DNA from: CAVSWT01 sp963775245
GTDB taxonomy: Bacteria > Bacteroidota > Ignavibacteria > Ignavibacteriales > Ignavibacteriaceae
Length of the DNA: 64,000 bases
Reading direction: 5' to 3'
Assembly (NCBI GenBank): GCA_963775245.1
Contig: CAVZID010000040.1
Coordinates: forward strand, 620,001 to 684,000
In this document: positions 25,919-34,922 of the stretch, piece by piece
Position numbering within the stretch: position 1 is the stretch's first letter
How the letters are laid out: every line of letters starts with the position of its first letter
Notes under the pieces: model-generated
What the model was told of the DNA's origin: nothing
What the model saw: the letters and a program-made list of their open reading frames with translations, nothing else
The model's database searches: none
Position numbers and translations under genes: made by a program

Positions 25919-26968
25919 TTATTTAAGCAATATCATTTTCTTAGTTTGAATAAATGGCCCGGCTTCCATTTTATAAATATAAATCCCGCTGTTAAGATTA
26001 GTTGCATCAAAAGAAATTTCATGAACGCCTGCTGCTTCAAATTCACTTACTAAAGTTTTAATTTTCTGCCCAAGCAGATTGTAAATTGTTAATTTAACAT
26101 TTGCATCTTGTGTTAATTTATATCCTATAGTTGTAGTAGGATTAAAAGGATTTGGATAATTCTGTTCAAGACTATATCCTTCAGGTTTTATAAATGAAAC
26201 TTCTACAATTTTCGAATATTCGATTTGTCCATTATTATCAATTTGTTTTAATCGATAAGAATATTTGCCATTGATTATGTTATTATCAATGCATGTATAG
26301 TCTTGTATTGAATTTGAATTTCCGTGTCCATTTATAAAATCTATTTTTTCCCAATCCTGAAATTTTGCATTGTTGTAATTTCGTCCAAAAGATCCTTCGG
26401 ATAATCTTTCAACCTCAAAACCATAATTATTTACTTCTGTTGCAGTCTGCCAGTTTAATTGGACAGCATTATTAATAATTTTTGCAGAAAATGAATTAAG
26501 CTCAACCGGTAAATTAGGATCGGTGGAGCGTTGATATGAAAACCCACCACCGCTATGACCACCTGACCAAGATGTAAATTTTATATCCATATAAATATCA
26601 TCATCAATTAGATGCACAACTGCATCTTGGTTAACAAAACTTGGTGGTTTTCCGCCGCACCAGCTTAACCAGTCTTGAAATTCCAATGAGGCATAATCAG
26701 CGGTTGTACCATAAGCCCATTCAGTACCTGCCGGTGAATAGAAATAACTGTAACTTGTCTCACTTATAATATTAAATACCCCTTCAGTATCTTTTCTCGT
26801 TATCCAAACATTTGAAGTTATCCAATCCTGGTTAGCTGCCAATGTCCAATCAGCATAATTTGCTTTAGTAAAAGTTGTTTTGGTACCATTCCAAATTGTT
26901 GGTGAAGGGCGAAGAAATGATGAACAAAATAGCATTAATATTATAAGAAAAAGTAATTTTTTTGACAT
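25919..26968 (-). CDS. Secreted protein with T9SS type A sorting domain
   Basis: 349 residues. An N-terminal signal peptide (LLFLIILMLFCSSFL) is followed by an about 150-residue Trp-rich region with SWSGGHSGGGFSYQ, which resembles secreted beta-sandwich domains but I cannot name it. A linker with LPVELNSFSAKIINNAVQLNW leads to the C-terminal sorting domain (NYPNPFNPTTTI, LTIYNLLGQKIKTL, GIYIYKMEAG, KKMILLK). The protein is thus expected to cross the outer membrane through T9SS and be anchored or released. The linker contains extra residues (SEGSFGRNYNNAKFQD) encoded by a hairpin-bearing stretch; see findings. Confidence 0.88.
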   Translation of the reverse strand: MSKKLLFLIILMLFCSSFLRPSPTIWNGTKTTFTKANYADWTLAANQDWITSNVWITRKDTEGVFNIISETSYSYFYSPAGTEWAYGTTADYASLEFQDWLSWCGGKPPSFVNQDAVVHLIDDDIYMDIKFTSWSGGHSGGGFSYQRSTDPNLPVELNSFSAKIINNAVQLNWQTATEVNNYGFEVERLSEGSFGRNYNNAKFQDWEKIDFINGHGNSNSIQDYTCIDNNIINGKYSYRLKQIDNNGQIEYSKIVEVSFIKPEGYSLEQNYPNPFNPTTTIGYKLTQDANVKLTIYNLLGQKIKTLVSEFEAAGVHEISFDATNLNSGIYIYKMEAGPFIQTKKMILLK

Positions 26969-27293
26969 CTTATGACTTCCTCTAAAGTTTAATTGGTTTT
27001 AATAATTTTGCGCAAGTAAAATGCCGTCAGCAATAAATTGAAACTAGGATTAAATTTGATATGTTGATGAAATGTATAGAGTAGAAATTACACAGGATAT
27101 ATAAATATCACTGAAATGTTTTTTACTTTTTCATGACTCATTTATTGTGAAATTTTATGGCAGTATTTTCCGGTTATTTTTTCCTATCATTAATCCGGTT
27201 AAAATTTAGTGTCTATAAAATTCTATTTTATATTACTTACAAAAGTACAACTACATATTGGAAGCAGGATTGCTGAAGTAATTTTAGGTGTGG
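26969..27293. other. Intergenic gap without visible features
   Basis: 325 bp between two minus-strand genes. It is AT-rich and must hold the promoter of the T9SS-cargo gene. I see no repeat, terminator or short gene. Confidence 0.5.
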
Positions 27294-28061
27294 TTAAAAA
27301 TCATGATAAATACCAAAGTAATATGTGAAATGTTTATACGAAGTAATCCCATTTCCGGCATCAGCGGAAAATAATAGTTGATAACTTGGCACAACTGTAA
27401 CTGCGCCGCCGAGATGAATTCCTGTATATCCATCTGAATCAGTCGTTGATGCAGATTGATGAAATGTTTCTGCTCCAAGATAAAAATCATCTGAAAAATT
27501 ATATTGAAATTGCAGTCCGTAAAATTGCCAATTTTTATTATCGGTTCCGGGATTTATCCAATAGCCCGCACCGGTGCAGACAGTCCACTTCCCTATATCT
27601 TTTTGAAACCAAATTGGGAGGTATAATTGTGCTTTTCCATTGCCTAAATTTTTTAATTGATTTCCTGTTGGAAGTTCTGCAATTGGAAATATCGCAATGG
27701 CCGGAATAATTTCAGTTTGCTCAACAAATCTATATTTGAAACCCATTTCTGTATCGCTATAGCCAAAATGCTTTTCTCCATCTTTTGGTATATCAAAAGC
27801 TAAAGGAAATACAACATGAAATTGTGTATTTGGAAATATTCCATAATTAAATTCAACTGCGGGACCAACTCCACTTACGCCGCCATCATCACTCACTCCT
27901 GTTGAAAATAAATATAATTCATGCTGCTTGAAATCAACTGGAATGGGGTCATCGGTCCTCCAAGGAGGGCCGCCGGCAAGGACCATTTTTTGTGATATTA
28001 ATACAAAAGACACTATTAAGACATTATAAGTAATCAAATTTTTTACAAGTCTATTATTCAT
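27294..28061 (-). CDS. Outer-membrane beta-barrel protein of unknown function
   Basis: 255 residues with an N-terminal signal peptide ending near VLAGG. The mature part alternates short hydrophobic and polar strands and ends in an aromatic residue (YFGIYHDF), as in outer-membrane barrels. WRTDDPIPVDFKQHELYLF and NTQFHVVFPLAFD resemble the MetA-pathway/transporter-like group of barrels, which is only a weak match. It lies upstream of nothing obvious; DoxX lies 36 bp before it, so the two may be co-transcribed. Confidence 0.7.
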   Translation of the reverse strand: MNNRLVKNLITYNVLIVSFVLISQKMVLAGGPPWRTDDPIPVDFKQHELYLFSTGVSDDGGVSGVGPAVEFNYGIFPNTQFHVVFPLAFDIPKDGEKHFGYSDTEMGFKYRFVEQTEIIPAIAIFPIAELPTGNQLKNLGNGKAQLYLPIWFQKDIGKWTVCTGAGYWINPGTDNKNWQFYGLQFQYNFSDDFYLGAETFHQSASTTDSDGYTGIHLGGAVTVVPSYQLLFSADAGNGITSYKHFTYYFGIYHDF

Positions 28062-28097
28062 TTTATCCTTCAGTTTTCATTTACGATATTTTTTGTC

Positions 28098-28538
28098 TCA
28101 TTCATTCAACTTTTTCCCTTCATGTATCTTCGCATCAATTGAATATTTGCCCGCACCTAAAATCAAAAGAAATATTGAACCGAGTAGCATTGAAAAATCA
28201 GTTCGTGCTTCATGAGCCATTTTCCAAATACCTTGATGAAATAAAATTGGGATTTTAGTAGTAAGTATGGCAACGCTTATATTTATTATCAAAGGAATTG
28301 AAGCTATACGAGTTAATAAACCAACTACAACAAGAAACCCAAAAACTATTTCAACTACTCCCACAAAAGGAGCAAAGAATTGAGGGGCCGGTATTCCAAT
28401 CTTTATAAATCTGCCAACTCCTAAAACATCAGGGTATAAAAACTTTTGCACTCCTTCGGAAAAGAATACCAAGCCAACAACCAATCTTATTAAAATAATT
28501 GAAGGCGGTGTTTCTGCTTTATATATTGGAAAGCTCAT
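28098..28538 (-). CDS. DoxX family membrane protein
   Basis: 146 residues with four hydrophobic spans. LIRLVVGLVFFSEGVQKFLYP and FVGVVEIVFGFLVVVGLLTRIASIPL match the DoxX family, linked to thiosulfate:quinone oxidation or redox/membrane homeostasis. The family is broad, so no precise activity is claimed. It lies between the barrel protein and a PadR regulator on the same strand. Confidence 0.87.
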   Translation of the reverse strand: MSFPIYKAETPPSIILIRLVVGLVFFSEGVQKFLYPDVLGVGRFIKIGIPAPQFFAPFVGVVEIVFGFLVVVGLLTRIASIPLIINISVAILTTKIPILFHQGIWKMAHEARTDFSMLLGSIFLLILGAGKYSIDAKIHEGKKLNE

Positions 28539-28651
28539 AGTCTTCTCCCGATATAATTAATTGCTTATTTCTCTTGTTAAATTCAAATGTCAAAACTTTA
28601 ACCACAAAATTTAATTTTTACGTTTTTAAATGCAATTCAAAAGAAACCGTT

Positions 28652-28963
28652 CTAATCTTCAAAAAGTTCATCGACTAATTCTTTTGCCTTTATTTTTGAA
28701 GCATTTAAAATCTTCTTTCCATTTTTAGTTATCGAATAATACCGCCTAATTTTTCCATTTACATTTTCTTTTGAAGATTTCAAATAACCTTGTGCTTCAA
28801 GCTTGTGAAATATTGGATAAAGAGTTCCAAATGATATTTTGTATCCGTGTCTTTGAAGCTCTTCGCTAAATATTTGTCCATATATTTTATCTTTTTCTGC
28901 GTGAAAAAGTATATGGACTTTAATGAATCCTAAAAGAAGGTCCTTAAGTAATTTGTCTTCCAT
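28652..28963 (-). CDS. PadR family transcriptional regulator
   Basis: 103 residues, a winged-helix regulator of the small PadR type. GYKISFGTLYPIFHKLEAQGYLKS is the recognition helix region and RRYYSITKNGKKIL the wing. It begins near the divergent promoter shared with the methyltransferase gene at 29138. PadR proteins often repress a neighbouring gene in response to a small molecule; the methyltransferase or the doxX/barrel genes are candidate targets. Confidence 0.9.
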   Translation of the reverse strand: MEDKLLKDLLLGFIKVHILFHAEKDKIYGQIFSEELQRHGYKISFGTLYPIFHKLEAQGYLKSSKENVNGKIRRYYSITKNGKKILNASKIKAKELVDELFED

Positions 28964-29137
28964 AAATAAACTTAGGTTATTGATTCAGAAATTTAATATC
29001 GTATTTCGATATTGTAAATAGATATAGTTCACATTACTATTAAATTATCATTAATCTTTTTTAATCAATTTACATTTATTGCAGTATTGCATTAATTTTA
29101 ATACTAACATTTCAGTAACAATGGAAGAAGAATTGTT

Positions 29138-30124
29138 ATGAAAAATATTTCAACTCCAATGCAGATCAGAGAAATAGCATACTCATTCCAGGAAAGCCGT
29201 GTTTTATTAACAGCATTTGAACTTAAAATATTTACTCATCTTGATAAACATCTTTTAAGCTCTGAAGAAATCTCAAAAATAATTGACTGTGATAACCGGG
29301 CAGCAGACCGTTTAATGAATGCACTTTGCGGAATGGGATTATTAAGAAAAACCAAAAACAAATTTTATAATACTGATTTAGCATCCAATTATCTTGTTGA
29401 AGGAAAACCTGAGTTTATGGGAAATTTATATCATACCAATAATTTATGGGATACCTGGAATCATTTAACAGAATCAATTCGTCATGGCAGTTCATATACC
29501 GGCGATCAAAATAAAAAGGAAAAGGAAGATTGGGTGGAATCATTTATTGCTGCTATGCATTACCGTGGAGTTAAACAGGCTGAACTAATTGCAATGATGT
29601 TTGAACTTTCTTCTGCTAAAAAAATGCTGGACATTGGCGGCGGCTCTGCGGCATTCTCAATGGAATTTGTAAAGAGAAATCCATCAATGAAAGCGGTTGT
29701 TCTTGATTTGCCCCATGTTATTCCACTCACTAAAAAATATGTTGGGCAGGAAGGTTTAACAGATAATTTTGATTTTATTGAAGGCAATTATTTAACAAAA
29801 GATTTTGGTAATGATTATGATCTTATTCTTCTTTCTGCCATTGTCCATATTAATAGTTATGATCAAAATAAAATGCTAATAAAAAAATGTGCAGAAGCAT
29901 TAAACAAAAATGGAATTATAATCATAAATGATTTTGTGATGAGTGAAGATAGAACACAGCCTTATCACGCAGCTCTTTTTTCTCTCAATATGCTGGTAGG
30001 AACAAATTGCGGAGATACATATACAGAAACAGAAATGAGAGAATGGTTAACATCAGCCGGCTGTTTAAAAGTTGAAAGAAAGGAAACCAGTTTTGGCTCT
30101 GAATTGATTATCGGGATAAAATAA
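29138..30124 (+). CDS. SAM-dependent O-methyltransferase-like protein with dimerisation domain
   Basis: 328 residues. The N-terminal winged-helix dimerisation domain (about 1-100; ALCGMGLLRKTKNKFYNT) is followed by a methyltransferase fold with MLDIGGGSAAFSMEF as the SAM-binding loop near residue 165, then VVLDLP and GIIIINDF. This is the arrangement of family 2 O-methyltransferases of small-molecule metabolism. The substrate is unknown. It is divergent from padR with a 174-bp gap that probably holds both promoters. Confidence 0.88.
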   Translation: MKNISTPMQIREIAYSFQESRVLLTAFELKIFTHLDKHLLSSEEISKIIDCDNRAADRLMNALCGMGLLRKTKNKFYNTDLASNYLVEGKPEFMGNLYHTNNLWDTWNHLTESIRHGSSYTGDQNKKEKEDWVESFIAAMHYRGVKQAELIAMMFELSSAKKMLDIGGGSAAFSMEFVKRNPSMKAVVLDLPHVIPLTKKYVGQEGLTDNFDFIEGNYLTKDFGNDYDLILLSAIVHINSYDQNKMLIKKCAEALNKNGIIIINDFVMSEDRTQPYHAALFSLNMLVGTNCGDTYTETEMREWLTSAGCLKVERKETSFGSELIIGIK

Positions 30125-30231
30125 ATTTGTGTAATTAGCTAAAGTTAACTAAATAAAAAAATGACATAAATAATCTTTGAATCGGTTATAAAAATGAATG
30201 GTAGACTCAAGTAATTAAAAAAGCACTATTT

Positions 30232-30666
30232 CTATTGAGACTTGATTTCTTTTGCCAATTGCCTAATATAGTTTACTAACTCCCAGCGCTCCTTTTCATT
30301 AAACGTTCCTTTATAAGGAGACATTGCCCCATTATCACCTTCACTTATTTTCCAGAATAAAGCACCATCGCTTTGCTTTTGAACTTTTTCTGAAGTTAAA
30401 TTAGCAGGCTTTGGATCAAGCATATATGCTGAAGGTCCGTTCCCCAAGCCGCTGTCGCCGTGACATTCAAAACAATTATCACTAAATAATTTTTTCCCTT
30501 TTTTTGATGCTTCAATTACTCCGGCTAAAGGATTTTTTAATTTGTTTGCAGATTGAGGAGCAACCCATACATTTGAAGTATCTTTATTTACTTTTGTTTG
30601 AGCATGTGAATTAGTGAATCCAACAAATAGGATATATAATAAAATTTCAAATCCATACTTGATCAT
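30232..30666 (-). CDS. c-type cytochrome (single haem)
   Basis: 144 residues with a signal peptide ending near NSHAQ. One haem motif CFECH (about residue 69) is present, and the Met ligand is probably in NGAMSPYKG. WELVNYIRQLAKE at the end is typical of small class I cytochromes. It is a periplasmic electron carrier, paired with the second cytochrome gene 42 bp upstream. Confidence 0.92.
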   Translation of the reverse strand: MIKYGFEILLYILFVGFTNSHAQTKVNKDTSNVWVAPQSANKLKNPLAGVIEASKKGKKLFSDNCFECHGDSGLGNGPSAYMLDPKPANLTSEKVQKQSDGALFWKISEGDNGAMSPYKGTFNEKERWELVNYIRQLAKEIKSQ

Positions 30667-30708
30667 ATAAAAATCCCTTCTCTGAAATACTTACAAAATC
30701 AGTTTGAC

Positions 30709-31260
30709 TTAATGATAGCGAATTTTTGATTTATCAGTGTCTGAGTGTTCTTCACTTTCTTCTTCTTCAGTTTGAATTGATTTATATTTTTCAGGCGAAA
30801 TGCTATTTAACTTTTTTACAGCAGCAACAATTGCCCAAATCTTATCATCCGAATGAGTTTTACCCCATGCCGGCATTCCGGTCATTTTAATTCCATTTTT
30901 TACTATCCAGAATATTTCCTTTGGGTCTAAATCTGTCCCTTTAGCTAAATTTGGAGCAGGCGGATTTAAACCTTTTGCTAATTCAGATTCACCTGTACCG
31001 GGGCCTTGATGACAGCTTTCACACATTTCTTTGTAATGACTCAATCCCATTTCAATCTTGGCGGGGTCATCAAGGTTTGGCACCTTTAAGTCACTCGCAT
31101 GATGTTCCACTGAATTATCACTCGTCGTTTCTAAAACCCACTTAATTATTCCTTTGTCTTGATTCATTGCACTAACATTGTAAACCCCTGAATAAATAAA
31201 AATGATTGAAAGTATAATCAATCCTAAAATAGATAATATAACCGCTAATAGAATTTTCAT
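30709..31260 (-). CDS. c-type cytochrome (single haem), membrane-anchored
   Basis: 183 residues. One N-terminal hydrophobic segment (LLAVILSILGLIILSIIFIYSGVYNVSA) looks like an uncleaved anchor or long signal. The haem motif is CESCH and the axial Met is probably in TGMPAWGK. The C-terminus is acidic and Ser/Glu-rich. The pair of small cytochromes could hand electrons to a respiratory oxidase or another acceptor, none of which is in the window. Confidence 0.92.
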   Translation of the reverse strand: MKILLAVILSILGLIILSIIFIYSGVYNVSAMNQDKGIIKWVLETTSDNSVEHHASDLKVPNLDDPAKIEMGLSHYKEMCESCHQGPGTGESELAKGLNPPAPNLAKGTDLDPKEIFWIVKNGIKMTGMPAWGKTHSDDKIWAIVAAVKKLNSISPEKYKSIQTEEEESEEHSDTDKSKIRYH

Positions 31261-31556
31261 TTTTCCTCGAAATAAATTTTATAAGACTAAAAATAAGTAC
31301 AACTTAAAAATTAGAGATATTTGTTCACATTTTAGTAGGCAAAATTTTTAACGTAGTTTAATTCATCAAACATGGAATCAATCTTCAGGTAAAGCCCAAC
31401 AATATTCACTTTCTATATAAACCTTTAAGACAGTATAAAAGCCTGACTCATTTTCTCATTAACCCTTCGAGTAATCCGCGATTTAATAAAAACAGAAATA
31501 ATTTTTAATAACTTTTCTGCCAACCGGTAGAGAGTGTTGCAGAACTAATATTACTG

Positions 31557-31581
31557 TCACACTGAGTATATCAAAGTGTGA
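31557..31581. repeat. TCACACT/AGTGTGA palindrome in a 462-bp gap
   Basis: Perfect 7-bp arms with an 11-nt spacer containing GAGTATATCAA. It sits in the gap 31261-31722 between the cytochromes and the oxidoreductase, which is otherwise unremarkable. The layout recalls the CACTGAG...AAGTGTG intergenic repeat seen in related genomes; that comparison is from memory. Confidence 0.45.
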
Positions 31582-31722
31582 GTTTATCCCGTAATGTCAG
31601 TCTTCGGCAAGCTCTGGATGACAATCTAAGACTACTCGCATAGCGATCAATTCTGATGCAACTCTCCCCTACCAGGTTCATATGTTTTGAATGCCGTTAA
31701 TTTAAAGATCAACTTAAGTAAA

Positions 31723-32766
31723 TTAATTCACATCCCACATGTTACCGTTGAATAATATTTTTCTTAAATCCCCATCACCTTTTGTTTTTTTAATATTATT
31801 CATTTGTTCATGAAAATCTTCATCATAAGTTGATTTTATTTCTTGTTTAAATATTCCTATTGGAGTTGGAAATCCTTCAATCTCTGTAAACTTTGAAAGT
31901 ATATGAGAACGTGCAGAAGCTTTATCAAATTCATCATGAACCCAGACATCATTAATTGAAAACTTGCCATCTGAAATGTCAATTATTTCGGGAGTCAATC
32001 CATTCAGTCTTATTCCTTTATCATTATTTTTTCCATATATCATTGGCTTTTCATGTTCAAGAACCAAAACATTATCTGCTTTAGTTGTCTTGTCGGTTAA
32101 AATTTCAAATGCGCCGTCATTAAAAATATTACAGTTTTGAAATACTTCAATAAATGCTGTCCCTTTATGTTCAGCGGCACGTTTCATCATTTGCTGCAAA
32201 TGCTTGGGATCTCTATCCATTGATCTTGCCACGAAAGTTGCTTCAGCACCAATTGCAAGTGAAATTGGATTAAAAGGAAAATCAATACTTCCAAATGGAG
32301 TGCTTTTAGTTTTCTTCCCTTTTTCGGAAGTTGGTGAGTACTGGCCTTTTGTTAAACCGTAAATTCTATTATTAAAAAGTAAAATTTTTATATCAACATT
32401 TCTTCTGCATATATGTATAAAATGATTTCCTCCTATACTTAAAAGATCACCATCACCGCTGGCAACCCAAACAGAAAGATCAGGGCGGTTAACTTTTACA
32501 CCTGTTGCAATTGCTGCTGCACGTCCGTGAATGCCGTGCATACCATAAGTTTCCATGTAATACGGAAACCGTGCGGCACAGCCAATTCCAGAAACCCAAA
32601 CAAAATTTTCTTTCTTGATTCCAAGGTCCGGAGAAATTCTTTGCATCTGCGCAAGAATAGAATAGTCACCACATCCAGGGCACCATCTTACATCTTGTGA
32701 TGATGAAAAATCTTTTGCTGTGTATTTAATATCTCCGTTTGCTGGTTTGATAATATTCTCAGGCAT
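31723..32766 (-). CDS. korB: 2-oxoacid:ferredoxin oxidoreductase beta subunit (pair 1)
   Basis: 347 residues. WCPGCGDYSILAQMQRI at the start supplies Cys ligands for a [4Fe-4S] cluster, and GDGDLLSIGGNHFIHICRRN with LLFNNRIYGLTKGQYSPTS is the thiamine pyrophosphate site. With the alpha subunit it should interconvert 2-oxoglutarate (or a related 2-oxoacid), CoA and succinyl-CoA plus CO2 with ferredoxin. The start shares one base with the alpha stop (TAATG). A second close homologue lies at 45201-46238. Confidence 0.9.
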   Translation of the reverse strand: MPENIIKPANGDIKYTAKDFSSSQDVRWCPGCGDYSILAQMQRISPDLGIKKENFVWVSGIGCAARFPYYMETYGMHGIHGRAAAIATGVKVNRPDLSVWVASGDGDLLSIGGNHFIHICRRNVDIKILLFNNRIYGLTKGQYSPTSEKGKKTKSTPFGSIDFPFNPISLAIGAEATFVARSMDRDPKHLQQMMKRAAEHKGTAFIEVFQNCNIFNDGAFEILTDKTTKADNVLVLEHEKPMIYGKNNDKGIRLNGLTPEIIDISDGKFSINDVWVHDEFDKASARSHILSKFTEIEGFPTPIGIFKQEIKSTYDEDFHEQMNNIKKTKGDGDLRKILFNGNMWDVN

Positions 32767-34613
32767 TATAAATTCCCTCCTAACATTGATTCTATTTTTG
32801 TTTCAATCTCTGAAGATTTAAATGGAAGTCCTTGAATTTTATTGTACTGTTCAACCTTAATATTGAATTGACTTGCTAACACTTTTGACAATTGCCCCAT
32901 ATTCAATTCAGGGCAAAGTATTTTTTTATAACGATGTAAAATTTCTGAAGTATTTTTGGGAAACGGATTTAAATATCTAAAATGAATTTGAGCAGCTTTC
33001 TTTCCTTTTTTTCTAACTCTGTTAACAGCTTCTGTAATTGAACCAAAAGTTCCTCCCCATCCTACTACAAGAAGATCTGCATCTTCATCGCCATAAATTT
33101 TTAATAAAGGAATGTCATGAGCAATATTTTTTACTTTTTCTTCTCTAAGCCTTACCATGAACTCATGATTTTGCGGATCATAACTAACTTCTCCAGTAAT
33201 ATTAGCTTTTTCCAATCCGCCGAGTCTATGTTCAAGTCCTGGGGTTCCAGGCAAAACCCATGGGCGTGATAAATTTTCATCTCTCAAGTATGGCTGAAAT
33301 CCTTCTTTCTCTGTTCTGAATTTTACTTCAATTGCAGGAATTGAATCAGGCTCAGGAATTTTCCATGGTTCCGATCCATTAGCAATATAACCATCGGATA
33401 AATACATAACAGGCACCATATATTTAATCGCAATTCTTGAAGCTTCCAGAGCCATTTGAAAACAATCAGCCGGAGTTGAAGGGGCAACAACTGCAACAGG
33501 AGCTTCGCCGTTTCTTCCGTAAAAAGCTTGAAGAAGATCCGATTGTTCGGTTTTAGTTGGTAACCCTGTACTTGGCCCGCCTCTTTGAACATCAATTATA
33601 ACTAATGGTAGTTCGGTCATAACTGCAAGTCCTATAGCTTCCGTTTTTAGTGCAACACCAGGTCCGCTTGTAGTGGTAATGGCAAGAGCTCCGGAAAATG
33701 CTGCCCCAATTGCCGCAGTTACAGCAGCAATTTCATCTTCCGCTTGAAATGTTCTAACGCCAAAATTTTTATGCTTGCTCAATTCATGAAGTATATCTGA
33801 AGCAGGAGTTATTGGGTATGAACCAAGAAATAAAGGTAGTCCGCTTTTAACTGAAGCAGCAACAAAACCCAAAGCCACTGCCTCATTTCCTGAAATATTT
33901 CTATACGTTCCCTTTTCTAATTTAGCCGGTTCAACGTGATATCTTACTGTGAATAATTCTGTATTCTCCCCAAAATAATAACCAGATTTTAAAGCTTTTT
34001 CATTTGCTTTTGCAATTAGTTCGTTACTTTTAAATTTTACTTTAATCCATTCAAGTGTTGGTTCAATAGGACGGCTGTACAACCAATACATCATGCCAAG
34101 CGCAAAAAAGTTTTTACAACGAGCAATTTCTTTTGCTCCAAGTCCGCTGTCTTCCAAAGCAGTAGCTGTTAATTTGCTGAGTGGAACTTGCACAACATTA
34201 TATCCGTCAAGAGAACCGTCTTCCAAAGGATTGCTGTCATAATGAGCGAGTCTAAAATTTTTCGAATCAAATGAATTTTCATTTATTATAATTGTTGCAT
34301 CAGGTTTTAAAGAACCTAAATTTACTTTAAGCGCAGCGGGATTCATTGCAACTAAAACATCAGGTGCATCTCCAGGTGTATGAATATCATCACTGCTGAA
34401 ATGTAGTTGAAATCCGCTCACTCCGTAAGTAGTTCCAATAGGGGCTCTAATTTCAGCAGGATAATCCGGTAAAGTGCTCAAATCATTTCCAACCAATGCT
34501 GTTGTATTTGTGAATTGAGAACCAGTTAATTGCATACCATCGCCGGAGTCACCGGCAAACCGAACTGTAACATCTGTTAAATCAACAGTTTGTTTTGTCA
34601 TTTTTCTATCCAA
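32766..34613 (-). CDS. korA: 2-oxoacid:ferredoxin oxidoreductase alpha subunit, fused gamma domain (pair 1)
   Basis: 615 residues. The N-terminal gamma domain (VRFAGDSGDGMQLTGSQF to about residue 195) is fused to the alpha domain, which starts near SGNEAVALGFVAASV and has the YPITPASDILHEL motif. This matches the two-subunit KorAB type. The substrate assignment (2-oxoglutarate) is the usual one for this form but not proven here. The gene pair may serve the reductive or oxidative TCA cycle. Confidence 0.9.
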   Translation of the reverse strand: MDRKMTKQTVDLTDVTVRFAGDSGDGMQLTGSQFTNTTALVGNDLSTLPDYPAEIRAPIGTTYGVSGFQLHFSSDDIHTPGDAPDVLVAMNPAALKVNLGSLKPDATIIINENSFDSKNFRLAHYDSNPLEDGSLDGYNVVQVPLSKLTATALEDSGLGAKEIARCKNFFALGMMYWLYSRPIEPTLEWIKVKFKSNELIAKANEKALKSGYYFGENTELFTVRYHVEPAKLEKGTYRNISGNEAVALGFVAASVKSGLPLFLGSYPITPASDILHELSKHKNFGVRTFQAEDEIAAVTAAIGAAFSGALAITTTSGPGVALKTEAIGLAVMTELPLVIIDVQRGGPSTGLPTKTEQSDLLQAFYGRNGEAPVAVVAPSTPADCFQMALEASRIAIKYMVPVMYLSDGYIANGSEPWKIPEPDSIPAIEVKFRTEKEGFQPYLRDENLSRPWVLPGTPGLEHRLGGLEKANITGEVSYDPQNHEFMVRLREEKVKNIAHDIPLLKIYGDEDADLLVVGWGGTFGSITEAVNRVRKKGKKAAQIHFRYLNPFPKNTSEILHRYKKILCPELNMGQLSKVLASQFNIKVEQYNKIQGLPFKSSEIETKIESMLGGNL

Positions 34614-34922
34614 TTTATTTTAGGTTAAAAATACTAAATACTTCTTTCTATGAAAAAGTAATTTTCACAATCGAACTAAATGATGAGTGTTATAAAAATA
34701 GTTATTAAACGTTAATTATATTATAAAAATTATTTTTCTTATTCAATTGAATTCAAAAAGTATTAATCAGAATATATTTTTGGAAATGTGATAATATGAG
34801 CTATTCAATTTAGTTCAATGTGCTTTACTATACCTTAATATTTTTATATCTGATTTCATTTGTAGATTAATTTCTCCAATCATAAATTGCTGCATCCTTT
34901 ATACTTTATTACTAAACTCCAC

